From contig CAVPSQ010000010.1 in assembly GCA_963708455.1 (NCBI GenBank), positions 1,054,001 to 1,118,000 of the forward strand: a stretch of DNA of 64,000 bases. The letters are read 5' to 3'. The notes below the pieces were generated by a model. That model made no database searches. It was given only the letters and a program-made list of their open reading frames with translations, and was not told the DNA's origin. This document shows positions 47,112-55,799 of the stretch, one piece after another. The translations under genes were made by a program, and so were the position numbers. Position 1 is the first letter of the stretch, and each line of letters opens with the position of its first letter. The stretch comes from CAIMUS01 sp963708455. GTDB lineage: Bacteria; Pseudomonadota; Gammaproteobacteria; Competibacterales; Competibacteraceae.

Positions 47112-48437
47112 TTAGCGAACTGCGGTCTGGGGCACCCCCGGCACGGCCGGTGGCGCGGGCGCCAACTGGGCGGCCGCCGCTTCGCTGGCCTGCGCCATTT
47201 GCCGGGTCAGGTCCTTCAGCACCAGGGTCACCGCCGCCACGCTCAGCAGAATGCCCGCTACCCCGAACGACAGCGTGAAATTGCCGGTGGCCGCCTTCAT
47301 CATCTCCGCCGCCCGCACCAGCACAAAGCCGCCTACGCCCCACGCGGTAAACAGCAGCCCATAGTTGATGCCGAAGTTCTTCAAGCCCCAGAAATCCTTG
47401 GTCAGCGCCGGGAACAACGCCAGGTTGGTGCCGTAGTTGAAGCCAATCCCCGTTGCCAGCACCACCAGCAGCAGCGCGCTGTTGTACAGGGTAGTGATCG
47501 GAATGGCCACGAACATCAACACCGCCTGGAAGGCCAGCATCAGCGCCAGCGTCTGAGTACGACCGATACGGTCCGATAGCAACCCGGCGATGATCCGCCC
47601 GGCAGTGTTACCAAGGGCCAGAATCACCACCGCCAGAAAGGCTAGTTCGCCCATGCTCTGCTTGGCCATGCCGGCCACACTGCCGATCACCATCAGGCCC
47701 GCACCCGCGCCGATGAAGTAAACCCCCCACAGGATGTAAAAAGAGCTGGTCTTGAGCATCTGCGACGGCACCATGTCCACCACTTTAGCCGCCGGACTGG
47801 CAGCCGCTGCCTTCGCCTTCGCCACCGGCGCCCCAAACAGGTAACCAGCCGGCGGATTGACCAGCAACTGGGACAGCAGGCCGACCACCACGGCAAACGC
47901 TACCCCAAACACCAGCATGGCGCCCTGGATCCCCTGCGTCTTCAGCAGGTAGGTCGCCACGAACGCAATGTAGGCCGACGCCAGCCCGAAGCCGGACACC
48001 ACGATGCCGGCAATCAGTCCGGTCTTGGCCGGTGGAAACCACTTCAGCGCCGGCGGCGTGGCTGAAGAGTAGCCAAAGCCAAAACCCATCCCGGTTAACA
48101 CACCGAAACCCAGCACCCACACCCAGTAATTGGCGCTCAGCGACGTCACGATAAAGCCGGCGCCCACCAGTAGCCCGCCGGTCAACGCCGTCACCCGCGG
48201 CCCCCAGCGATCCTGACACTTGCCGGCCAGAATCATGGAAAAGGCAAATACCAGACAACATACCGCATAGGGGTCGTTGATTGAGGCTATGTCCCATTGG
48301 AACGGCCCACCCGCCTTGATCGAATCGCTGATCGCGCCCTTGAGAATGCTCCAGGTATACAGCACCCCCAACGCCAGATTGATGCCCGTCCCTGCCAGTA
48401 CTACTATCCAGCCTCGCTTGCTCGTCGCACTCGCCAT
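47112..48437 (-). CDS. MFS transporter, oxalate/formate antiporter family
   Basis: A 441-residue major facilitator with twelve predicted helices. OFA-family marks are the start RGWIVVLAGTGINLALGVLYTWSILK, the DRWGPR loop after helix 2, and DRIGRTQTL after helix 8. OFA members exchange oxalate for formate or transport related monocarboxylates; the substrate here is not known. It follows the HisKA-type gene by 25 bases behind a sigma-54 promoter and ends in a strong terminator. Confidence 0.85.
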   Translation of the reverse strand: MASATSKRGWIVVLAGTGINLALGVLYTWSILKGAISDSIKAGGPFQWDIASINDPYAVCCLVFAFSMILAGKCQDRWGPRVTALTGGLLVGAGFIVTSLSANYWVWVLGFGVLTGMGFGFGYSSATPPALKWFPPAKTGLIAGIVVSGFGLASAYIAFVATYLLKTQGIQGAMLVFGVAFAVVVGLLSQLLVNPPAGYLFGAPVAKAKAAAASPAAKVVDMVPSQMLKTSSFYILWGVYFIGAGAGLMVIGSVAGMAKQSMGELAFLAVVILALGNTAGRIIAGLLSDRIGRTQTLALMLAFQAVLMFVAIPITTLYNSALLLVVLATGIGFNYGTNLALFPALTKDFWGLKNFGINYGLLFTAWGVGGFVLVRAAEMMKAATGNFTLSFGVAGILLSVAAVTLVLKDLTRQMAQASEAAAAQLAPAPPAVPGVPQTAVR

Positions 48438-48462
48438 CGTCGGTCTCCTTAATTTAAGTGGT

Positions 48463-48963
48463 TTAACTGATTAGAGTTTGAGGAATTTTTGCAGCGGCGC
48501 TGTCGCCGGCTGACTGTGCTGTCGTTTCAGCACCGGAATCGGCTTTGCCGAATACCACATCCAGGTTTTGGGTAAGGCGTTTTGCTTCATCGTGAATGAT
48601 TTGCACAAAACGTCGTTGCGCATCGGAATCGTCAATCGGGTAATTGAGCAAAATTTCGGAGAAGGAACAGATGCTCGTGAGCGGAGTGCGGAGGGCATGT
48701 TGAACCGCCGTGACCACGTCCCGGTCGAGCCGCAGTGGAAAGGGCGATCCGCCTGCCGGATTGTCCTCGACGAATAGATCGGTTTCCGGATTACATCCTG
48801 CCTGATTGCCTGCTGTCAAAGCCCGATACTTGCCGCACACTTCATAATTCGACAGGCAATGACGTACGATCACTTCCACATGATAGGGAGAAATGTAACC
48901 ATAACCGACATCGCACTGTTCAATGTTCTGTCCATAGAACGGGCAAATCCGCTCACTGTTCAT
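48463..48963 (-). CDS. Orphan HisKA phospho-acceptor protein with N-terminal Cys cluster
   Basis: 166 residues. The N-terminal 60 residues hold five cysteines (7, 17, 36, 43, 57) and are unlike a known sensor domain. Residues about 80-140 form a histidine-kinase dimerisation domain with the H-box QHALRTPLTSI (His89) and EAKRLTQNLDVV. The ATPase domain is absent and the gene ends normally, so this is not a simple truncation. I chose the ATG at 48963 with GGAG 6 bases upstream. Inference: a phosphotransfer or dimerisation partner of the nearby two-component system, perhaps redox- or metal-sensing. Confidence 0.7.
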   Translation of the reverse strand: MNSERICPFYGQNIEQCDVGYGYISPYHVEVIVRHCLSNYEVCGKYRALTAGNQAGCNPETDLFVEDNPAGGSPFPLRLDRDVVTAVQHALRTPLTSICSFSEILLNYPIDDSDAQRRFVQIIHDEAKRLTQNLDVVFGKADSGAETTAQSAGDSAAAKIPQTLIS

Positions 48964-49050
48964 GCCGTACTCCAGCACAGTTGCCATTCTCCGTGCGCCT
49001 GGATGGCGCTTTGTCTGAACGATTCTGATCGCTTTTCCTGAACAGGTACT

Positions 49051-49066
49051 AGCAACCTTCGTGCCA
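49051..49066 (-). promoter_or_regulatory. Sigma-54 promoter of the HisKA-antiporter operon
   Basis: On the minus strand TGGCACGAAGGTTGCT matches the -24/-12 consensus at every conserved base. It lies 88 bases before the HisKA-type start. The segment 49067-49412, up to the SDR gene, is AT-rich at first and has no supported gene. Confidence 0.85.
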
Positions 49067-49412
49067 CGGAACTGCTGGGAGTGATTAATAATTTTTATAT
49101 TCTAATCAATAACCTGTAATATACATTTGGATAGTTGCAAGGTAGTTGATAGGGAATTTCGCAATTCTGCGAACCGACCGGATGCGAATGGATGGATGGG
49201 TATTCGAGCGCTTGCAAGCCGGCTTGGCGTTCGAGATTTAATCAATTCAAAATCATCATCTTGTGACGCTGACTTTGGTGGAAAAGAGATTTTGCGGCAG
49301 TGCGAGTACCGGCATGCAGCGACGCCAGACCTATAGATTTAGCACAGAAATGCCGAGGTTAACTGTAGGTGTACCCCTGCATTTCTGCGTCTGCGGTTCA
49401 TCGAGAGTCCAC

Positions 49413-50195
49413 TCAAAACAGGATATAGCCGCCGTCGATCCGTATGGTATCCCCGGTGTGATAGGCACTGGCGTCGCTCATTAGATAAACGGCGATGGCG
49501 CCGAAATCCGCCGGCGCGCCCCAACGGCCCAGCGGGATGCGGGGTTTGACGGCACCGGCAAACTTAGGAGACGCAAAGAAAGGCGCGGTCATCTCAGTTT
49601 CGACCCAGCCTGGCAGTAGGGCATTGGCAGTGACGCCATAAGGAGCCAGTTCCACAGCCAGAGCATTGATCATGGAAATCAGTCCTCCCTTAGTGGCAGC
49701 GTAAGACTCATTGCGGGCCGCGCCGGCAATCGCAGCGATGCTGGCCGTGCCCACCAACCGCCCGCCGGCATCATTGTTTCTGGCGCGCCCGACCATATGC
49801 CGGGCGGCGGCGCGCAGCGTGTAGAACGCGCCATCCAGATTGATCTGGAGCACACGCTCCCAACTGGCGGCGGTGGTTTCCACAAACGAGGTCGGCGTAC
49901 TGAGAATGCCAGCGTTGACGAAACAGGCATCGATCCTGCCGAATTCGGCCAGCGTGTTTTCGAAACAGCGCTCGACGGCGGCTTCATTGGCAACATCGCC
50001 AACCTGGGCCGCAACCTTGACCCCGGCAACGCCGAGTTTTTCCAGGGCAACCGCGTTTTTATCCGCATTCGTACCCCAAATGCACACAGCCGCCCCCGCA
50101 GCAGCTACCGCTTCCGCCATACCCAGTCCGATGCCACCATTGCCACCGGTGATCAATGCCACTTTGCCAGTTAGATCGAAGGCTTGGTAAGCCAT
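49413..50195 (-). CDS. SDR-family oxidoreductase
   Basis: A 260-residue classical short-chain dehydrogenase: cofactor motif TGGNGGIG (16-23), NAG at VNAGILS, catalytic Ser in GTASIAAIAG and YAATK (Tyr/Lys), and a C-terminal IRIDGGYILF. Substrate unknown. The WGTN after the second beta-strand does not decide between NAD and NADP. A 9-bp hairpin (50222-50249) lies in its leader and an old antiporter terminator precedes it. Confidence 0.88.
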   Translation of the reverse strand: MAYQAFDLTGKVALITGGNGGIGLGMAEAVAAAGAAVCIWGTNADKNAVALEKLGVAGVKVAAQVGDVANEAAVERCFENTLAEFGRIDACFVNAGILSTPTSFVETTAASWERVLQINLDGAFYTLRAAARHMVGRARNNDAGGRLVGTASIAAIAGAARNESYAATKGGLISMINALAVELAPYGVTANALLPGWVETEMTAPFFASPKFAGAVKPRIPLGRWGAPADFGAIAVYLMSDASAYHTGDTIRIDGGYILF

Positions 50196-50221
50196 GAGAA
50201 GGTCCTCTTGATAGTAACAAG

Positions 50222-50249
50222 CGCCGGTACATTGTCATGGGTACCGGCG
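50222..50249 (-). other. Leader hairpin before the SDR gene
   Basis: CGCCGGTAC and GTACCGGCG form a perfect 9-bp stem with a 10-base loop, 27 bases before the SDR start. Purpose unknown. Confidence 0.4.
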
Positions 50250-50254
50250 GCAAA

Positions 50255-50283
50255 AGCAAAGGCCCCGTGTGGGGGCCTTGCTA
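50255..50283 (-). terminator. Terminator of the second (decayed) antiporter copy
   Basis: AAGGCCCC and GGGGCCTT arms, then TGCTTTT on the minus strand. It corresponds to the terminator at 47057 and is now separated from its gene by the IS3-family element. Confidence 0.7.
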
Positions 50284-50333
50284 TGTCAAGTAGAGGAGTA
50301 TAGTGGACCCCAATTTCCGGACAATCATTTAAG

Positions 50334-50657
50334 ATGGGAGTTGGTGAGAAATCGGAGTTTATTGTGAGTGAGAAGAAACGCAAGATTTTCGGTGGTGAGT
50401 TCAAGGCGAAGGTTGCACTTGAAGCGATTCGGTGCCTCAAGACGGTCAATGAAATTGCCCAGGATTTTGGCGTACATCCGACGCAAGTCGGGCTGTGGAA
50501 GAAGGAATTGCAAGAGCAGGCGGCCAGCCTGTTCGAAGTCAAGCGTGGCGCCCAGCCGGTGGATCCGTCCGCCACCCCGGAGAGGCTCTACTCTGAGATA
50601 GGGCGGCTGAAGATGGAATTAGACTGGTTGAAAAAAAAGTCTGGGATCAGCCTCTAG
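50334..50657 (+). CDS. IS3-family transposase OrfA
   Basis: 107 residues. Helix-turn-helix of the IS3 OrfA type (KKRKIFGGEFKAKVALEAIR, then VNEIAQDFGVHPTQVGLWKKEL) and a leucine zipper. Near the end, TTGAAAAAAAAGTC is an A-run slippery site of the kind used for -1 frameshifting into OrfB. The GTG at 50364 (VSEKKRK) is an alternative start. Confidence 0.9.
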   Translation: MGVGEKSEFIVSEKKRKIFGGEFKAKVALEAIRCLKTVNEIAQDFGVHPTQVGLWKKELQEQAASLFEVKRGAQPVDPSATPERLYSEIGRLKMELDWLKKKSGISL

Positions 50658-50692
50658 ACGACCGCAAGCGCTGGGTCGATGAGCCAGACCCG

Positions 50693-51601
50693 TTGGCGCT
50701 GAGTCGGCAATGCGAACTGGCGGGCATGGCCCGTTCCACGATCTACGCGCCCCGCCGCGGGGCGGAGCTGGGCCCGGACCCAGAGGAACTGGCGCTGCTG
50801 GAGCTGATTGATGCCGAATACACGCGGCGTCCGTTCTACGGCAGCCGTAAGATAACGGTCTATCTGCGTGGCCTGGGCTATCCGGTCAACCGCAAGCGGG
50901 TCCAGCGACTGATGGGAATACTGGGGTTGGCGGGCATGGCGCCGGGGCCGAACACCCGCCGCCCGCCCCAACACCAGGTCTATCCGTACCTGCTGCGAGG
51001 GGTGGAGATTGAGCGCCCGAACCAGGTCTGGAGCACCGACATCACGTCTATCCGGCTGGCACGCGGGTTCGTGTACCTGGTAGCCGTGATCGACGGGTAC
51101 TCGCGCAAAGTGCTGGCTTGGCGGGTCTCCAATACGCTGGACAGCGGGTTCTGCGTGGATTGCTTGGAGCAGGCCTTACAGGTTTACGGTACCCCTGAAA
51201 TCTTCAACAGCGATCAAGGGTGCCAGTTTACCTCAGAGACCTTCACTGAGATTCTCAAGGTGCAGGGCATCGCCATCAGCAGGGACGGGCGTGGGCGGGC
51301 GTTGGACAACATCTTCGTGGAGCGTCTCTGGCGAAGCGTCAAACACGAGGACGTGTACCTGAAAGGCTATGCCGACGTGCCGGAGTTGCTGCTGGGCCTG
51401 ACGAACTATTTTGTGTTCTACAACACGGAAAGAAGCCACCAGTCGCTGAGCTACCGGACACCGGATGAGGTCTACCGGGCAGGCCATGGGGGTGGAGCCC
51501 GGATTGTGGATAAATTCAGCGAGAGAGAAACCTCTCGCACGGAAGCCGAAGCAATATCGGGGCAGCGCCGTTCCGCTGCATGTGATCCGCTACCCTCTTA
51601 A
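50693..51601 (+). CDS. IS3-family transposase OrfB
   Basis: 302 residues with the retroviral-integrase-like DDE core: Asp in VWSTDITSIRL, Asp in IFNSDQGCQF, Glu in FVERLWRSVKHE. The HTH_21 region (RRPFYGSRKITVYLRGLGYPVNRKRVQRLM) precedes it. The functional OrfAB protein needs a -1 shift at the A8 run in orfA, whose continuation reads KKKVWDQPLDDRKRW into this frame. Intact. Confidence 0.92.
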   Translation: MALSRQCELAGMARSTIYAPRRGAELGPDPEELALLELIDAEYTRRPFYGSRKITVYLRGLGYPVNRKRVQRLMGILGLAGMAPGPNTRRPPQHQVYPYLLRGVEIERPNQVWSTDITSIRLARGFVYLVAVIDGYSRKVLAWRVSNTLDSGFCVDCLEQALQVYGTPEIFNSDQGCQFTSETFTEILKVQGIAISRDGRGRALDNIFVERLWRSVKHEDVYLKGYADVPELLLGLTNYFVFYNTERSHQSLSYRTPDEVYRAGHGGGARIVDKFSERETSRTEAEAISGQRRSAACDPLPS

Positions 51602-51639
51602 ACTCGACTCAAAATTGTCTTGACTAAGGGGTCCACTTA

Positions 51640-52019
51640 ATGGGGCACCCCCGGCACAGCCGGTGGCGCGGGCGCCAACTGGGCGGCGGCCGCTTCGCTG
51701 TCCTGCGCCATTTGCCGGGTCAGGTCCTTCAGCACCAGGGTCACCGCCGCCACGCTCAGTAGCATGCCCGCTACCCCGAACGACAGCGTGAAATTGCCGG
51801 TTTGCCGGCCAGAATCATGGAAAAGGCAAATACCAGACAACATACCGCATAGGGGTCGTTGATTGAGGCTATGTCCCATTGGAACGGCCCACCCACCTTG
51901 ATCGAATCGCTGATCGCGCCCTTGAGAATGCTCCAGGTATACAGCACCCCCAACGCCAGATTGATGCCCGTCCCTGCCAGTACTACTATCCAGCCTCGCT
52001 TGCTCGTCGCACTCGCCAT
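51640..52019 (-). pseudogene. Second oxalate/formate-type antiporter, internally deleted
   Basis: The first 80 codons and the last 54 codons are almost identical to the antiporter at 47112, but some 920 bases between them are gone. The deletion joins at a TTGCCGG sequence present at both break points in the intact copy (near 51800), and the frame is lost. The 3' end abuts the IS3-family element. The promoter of this dead copy is a sigma-54 site (52070-52085). Confidence 0.88.
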
Positions 52020-52069
52020 CGTTGCATCCTCTTTGAGCAGTGACACAGGTTTCTCTCGTATAGACCTTG

Positions 52070-52085
52070 AGCAACCTGCGCGCCA
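52070..52085 (-). promoter_or_regulatory. Sigma-54 promoter of the decayed antiporter copy
   Basis: TGGCGCGCAGGTTGCT on the minus strand, GG and GC 10 bases apart, 51 bases before the antiporter start. The rest of the gap to 52345 shows no gene. Confidence 0.75.
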
Positions 52086-52344
52086 TTTCGGATGGACCTG
52101 TAAAAATGGTAAATATGTTATTTTTTTAGTAGCTTGGGAATAATCGTTAGAGGCTATGTAGGAGTTCTGTGGGGAACGGTCTCGCAGATACGCAAACTCA
52201 CCGGCGCCAGCCTGCCGGCCAACCCTCTGGAAGTCGCCGGTAGAATTGGACTATTCAGATTACTATCAGAGAGGATTTTGCATAAATGCATGCACGACTT
52301 TGCAGCAACGCCAATTCCGCGTGCGGCCGGCAGCCCGGCTACCA

Positions 52345-53707
52345 CTACGAGCGCAGCCCGTATTTCTTCATCTTGCGGTAGATGGTGGCGACATTCATGC
52401 CGGCCTGATGGGCGATGTCTTCGACCACTCCACCGGTCTTTTTCAGCAACTGCCGCAAATAATCCACCTCGAAGCGTGCCAGCGCCGCCTCGTAGTCCAT
52501 AGCATCGAAGTTGTTCGACACCGGTCTGTCCGGCAACTCGATGAACTGGGCCAGGATATCCAGTCCGATATAATCGCTGCCGGCGATCGCCATCGCCGCC
52601 TGGATAACATTGCTGAGCTGGCGGACATTGCCCTGCCAGTCGTATTGGTGTAGCGCCTCCATCGCTTCGGGGGTAAATCCCCTGATCCGGATGCCGAAGC
52701 GGCGGTTCTGTTCACCGATGAAGTGAGCCACCAGCAGCGGAATATCGTCGCGGTGCTCGCGCAACGGCGGCAGATGCAGATTGATCACGTTCAGTCGGTA
52801 ATACAGGTCATCGCGGAAAGCGCCAGCCTGCACGGCTGCCTGCAGGTCTCTATTGGTGGCTGATATCACCCGCACATCGACCCGCATCGGAGTGGTGTCC
52901 CCAACCCGGTAGAATTCCTGTTCCTGCAAAAAACGCAGCAGGGTTTTCTGCACGTTAAGGGGGAGGGTGCCCACCTCATCCAGGAACAAGGTACCGCTAT
53001 CGGCCGCCTCCAGTATGCCTTTGTGATCGCGGTCGGCGCTGGTGAAGGCTCCCTTGCGATGTCCGAACAGTTCACTTTCCAGTAGGGTCTCCGGAATGGC
53101 GCCGCAGTTGACGGCGAAGAACTTGCGCTCCCGGCGCGGCGACTGCTCGTGTAGAAAGCGGGCGACCAGTTCTTTGCCGGTGCCCGACTCGCCGGTAATG
53201 AGCACTGGAATATCACGCACAGCCACTTTCCGCGCGGTTTCGAGCACGGCGCGCAGTTTCGGGGATTCCCCTACTATGGTACCCTGGCGCCCCGCCAGTT
53301 CTTTTTTAAGATCCTGATTTTCTTTAATTAGTTCCGTCTGCCGCAAGGCATTGCGCACCCGCGACAGCAGACTCCTCGGGCTCGAACGGCTTAGTCAGCA
53401 TATCGTAAGCGCCCCGGCGCAGTGCCTGGATCGACACCTCCACCGTGGCATAAGCGGTGATCACGATCACCGGTGTAGCGGGGGCTTTATCCTTAATCCG
53501 CCGCAACACTTCCATACCATCCATGACCGGCATCTTGACATCGGTGATGACCAGATCGAATTTATCCCGGACAAATGCTTCCACGGCTGCCGGCGACTGC
53601 GTATAGGCCGTCGCCTCGAAGCCCTGGTCGGTCAGCACCGCCTGCAACATGCGGCAAATTCCCTCCTCGTTATCGATCAACAGAATGCGCTTTTTCCGCA
53701 TCGTCAT
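52345..53707 (-). pseudogene. Sigma-54-dependent response regulator (NtrC family) with one frameshift
   Basis: Read through, this is a 453-residue regulator: receiver with phospho-acceptor Asp56 (VITDVKMP), AAA+ domain with Walker A GESGTGKE, Walker B TLFLDEVG, and a Fis-type HTH (GVVEDIAHQAGMNVATIYRKMKK). The sigma-54-contact loop reads GAFTSA, not GAFTGA. One extra base at 53371 (GAG-T-CTG-CTG on the coding strand) splits it after KPFEPEE; the second frame resumes at LLSRVRNALRQTELI. The gene start overlaps the kinase stop by 4 bases. Together with the kinase it is the natural activator of the nearby sigma-54 promoters. Confidence 0.88.
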
Positions 53708-55668
53708 CGGTCGGGCTCTCTAATGGTCGGTAATTCCAGTGTCACGGTCGTGCCGGTACCGACGGTGCTGTCGATGCTGATCTTGCCCTGGTGTTGCTCG
53801 ATAATCGTTTTGGTGATCGCCAGCCCCAGACCGGTCCCCCGTGATTTAGTGGTGAAAAACGGTTCAAATACTTTTTCCAGGTTTTCCGGCGGGATACCGG
53901 CGCCATTGTCCTGGAAGATCAGCCTGACACGACCGTCAGCAGCCAGTGTGGTGCGAACCGTCAGCAGACCGCCACCGGTCATAGCGGCGCCCGCATTGAG
54001 CATCAGGTTGATCGCCACTTGGCGGATCTGGTCGGGATCGATCTGAATGGTGGGTAGAGTGGGGTCGAAATCTTTGACCAGAGTCACATGGTCCATATCC
54101 GTATGGTGGGCGGCAAAGTCCACGATTTGATCGAGTAGTGCGTTGATATCAGTGTCCTGCAGCGCCGGCTTGGGTACCCGGGCGTAGCTCAGCAAATCCT
54201 GCACAATGTTTTTACAGCGCTTGCTCTCGCGCTTGATTTCCTGAATGTATTTATAGTTGGGATCGGCGGCTTCCATTTTGCCTTCCAGGTAGGCCGCATA
54301 CCCCATGATTACCCCCAGCGGATTGTTGATCTCGTGTGCGACTCCGGCCGACAGCACGCCCAGAGAGGCCATCTTGCCTTGCTGCGCCAGGCTGGCTTCC
54401 AGTTCCTTGTTCTGGCGCAACACCTCTGCCATCCGATTGAAATCCTGCGCCAGTTCGCCCAGTTCATCGTTGGAGGTCACCGGCAACCGGGTCGCCAGCC
54501 GGCCTTGTCTGACTTCGCGCACGCCGCTGATCAACTTACGGATAGGGTCAGTCAACACCTTGGAGGCGAAGTACACCAGCCCCACTGAAATCGCTCCGAT
54601 CAGCAGCGTGAGCATCCCCACACTGGACAGGATATGGTGTTCTATCTGGTTAGCCTCTTTATAAAACTCATCTTCGTAGGAGCCGACGGCGATGATCCAA
54701 TCCCAGGGCTCGAAGTAACGGTAGCGTACGATCTTCATGCGCGGAGTAGCGTCGGTTATGTTCTTCCAGGGATAGCGAATCCAGCCCTCTTTCTTCTCGG
54801 TCATCTCCCGGATGAAGTGGTGGCCGTCGGGGTCCTGGGCGTTATAGAGATTTTGGCCGGTCAGAAACGGATGTATCGTCAGCGTCCCGGCTGTGGTCAT
54901 CGCATAAATATAGCCAGTGTCGCCGACTTTTTTACCTAGGATACTCTGTTTCAGTTCTTCGAGCGCCTGCTGCTCGAAGCGCGTGTCTTCAGAGGTCTCA
55001 TCCAGGTAGCTGCCGGCGGCGATGATCCAATCCCAGGGCTGGAAGTACAGATAGGCGACCACCTTGCGCCGTGGGTATTGCTCACCCAATTGCTCATTGT
55101 GCCAGGGATAGCTGATGTACTGCACCTGACCGGATTCATCCTCGACCGCTGTCTTGCACATTTCCCGGATGAAATAGCGGCCGTTTTCATCCTGGGCATC
55201 GTAAATATTATCGCCTTCTCTGGCCACATGCATGACTAGGTTGCCTTTGGAGTCGATCACATAGATATAACCAGTTTCTCCAATGTTGATATTTCTGAGC
55301 GCCCGCTTGGCTCCGTTTTGAGCCGCCTCCAGATCGTGTTGGCTGTTCAGATATTCATAGTACTGAGTGTTCACAAGGTTATAGGCCAGCTCCACCAGGG
55401 TCGCCAGTTGCTTGTTGAGGGTGCGTCGCTTGTCTTCTTTATAAACCTGGAACTGCTGAAAATGAGCGTTGAGTAGATCCACTGAAAACTGCGCCATGTG
55501 TTCCAAGTCGGCCTCGCTGGTCTGCGTAATGCCCAGCCGAGCCTGTTGTGTGGAGACGTAGCTGACGATGCTGCCGACAATCAGAATAGGCAGCAGTACC
55601 AGGGGTAGCGCCACCAGTAGCAGCTTGCCTCGGATCTTGAGATTGCGCAGCAAACCGACGTATCGCAT
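53704..55668 (-). CDS. Sensor histidine kinase with tandem Cache domains
   Basis: 654 residues. A first membrane helix (about 15-37), then two periplasmic Cache-type modules (about 120-225 and 245-335, each with ETGYIY/DTGYIY and a closing YFQPWDWIIAAGSY or YFEPWDWIIAVGSY), a second membrane helix (about 348-367), HAMP (to about 420), HisKA with His445 (GVAHEINNPLG) and HATPase (DNGAGIP, FFTTK-RGTGLGLAI). Cache domains of this type usually bind small carboxylates. With the antiporter nearby, an organic-acid signal is a reasonable inference. Confidence 0.92.
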   Translation of the reverse strand: MRYVGLLRNLKIRGKLLLVALPLVLLPILIVGSIVSYVSTQQARLGITQTSEADLEHMAQFSVDLLNAHFQQFQVYKEDKRRTLNKQLATLVELAYNLVNTQYYEYLNSQHDLEAAQNGAKRALRNINIGETGYIYVIDSKGNLVMHVAREGDNIYDAQDENGRYFIREMCKTAVEDESGQVQYISYPWHNEQLGEQYPRRKVVAYLYFQPWDWIIAAGSYLDETSEDTRFEQQALEELKQSILGKKVGDTGYIYAMTTAGTLTIHPFLTGQNLYNAQDPDGHHFIREMTEKKEGWIRYPWKNITDATPRMKIVRYRYFEPWDWIIAVGSYEDEFYKEANQIEHHILSSVGMLTLLIGAISVGLVYFASKVLTDPIRKLISGVREVRQGRLATRLPVTSNDELGELAQDFNRMAEVLRQNKELEASLAQQGKMASLGVLSAGVAHEINNPLGVIMGYAAYLEGKMEAADPNYKYIQEIKRESKRCKNIVQDLLSYARVPKPALQDTDINALLDQIVDFAAHHTDMDHVTLVKDFDPTLPTIQIDPDQIRQVAINLMLNAGAAMTGGGLLTVRTTLAADGRVRLIFQDNGAGIPPENLEKVFEPFFTTKSRGTGLGLAITKTIIEQHQGKISIDSTVGTGTTVTLELPTIREPDR

Positions 55669-55799
55669 TACCGGGGATCAACCTGATTAAGAATAGTTAG
55701 TTATCAATGCTTAGGGCGCCTGTTCCTCCGGTCACCATCCCCCCCTTGCTTGTTTGTCAGCAGCGGGCGGGCATGGTGACTCAGGTCGCCACGCCGGCT

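Larger units (their letters stand above)
50302..51639 (+). mobile_element. IS3-family insertion sequence
   Basis: Ends share AGTGGACCCC as imperfect inverted repeats, with orfA/orfB between. It is inserted at the 3' end of the decayed antiporter copy, cutting it from its terminator. Target duplication not clear. Confidence 0.88.

Noticed and set aside
49127..49336. Small plus-strand ORF after the sigma-54 promoter
   Set aside because: No ribosome-binding site, no motif, and opposite to the transcription units around it.
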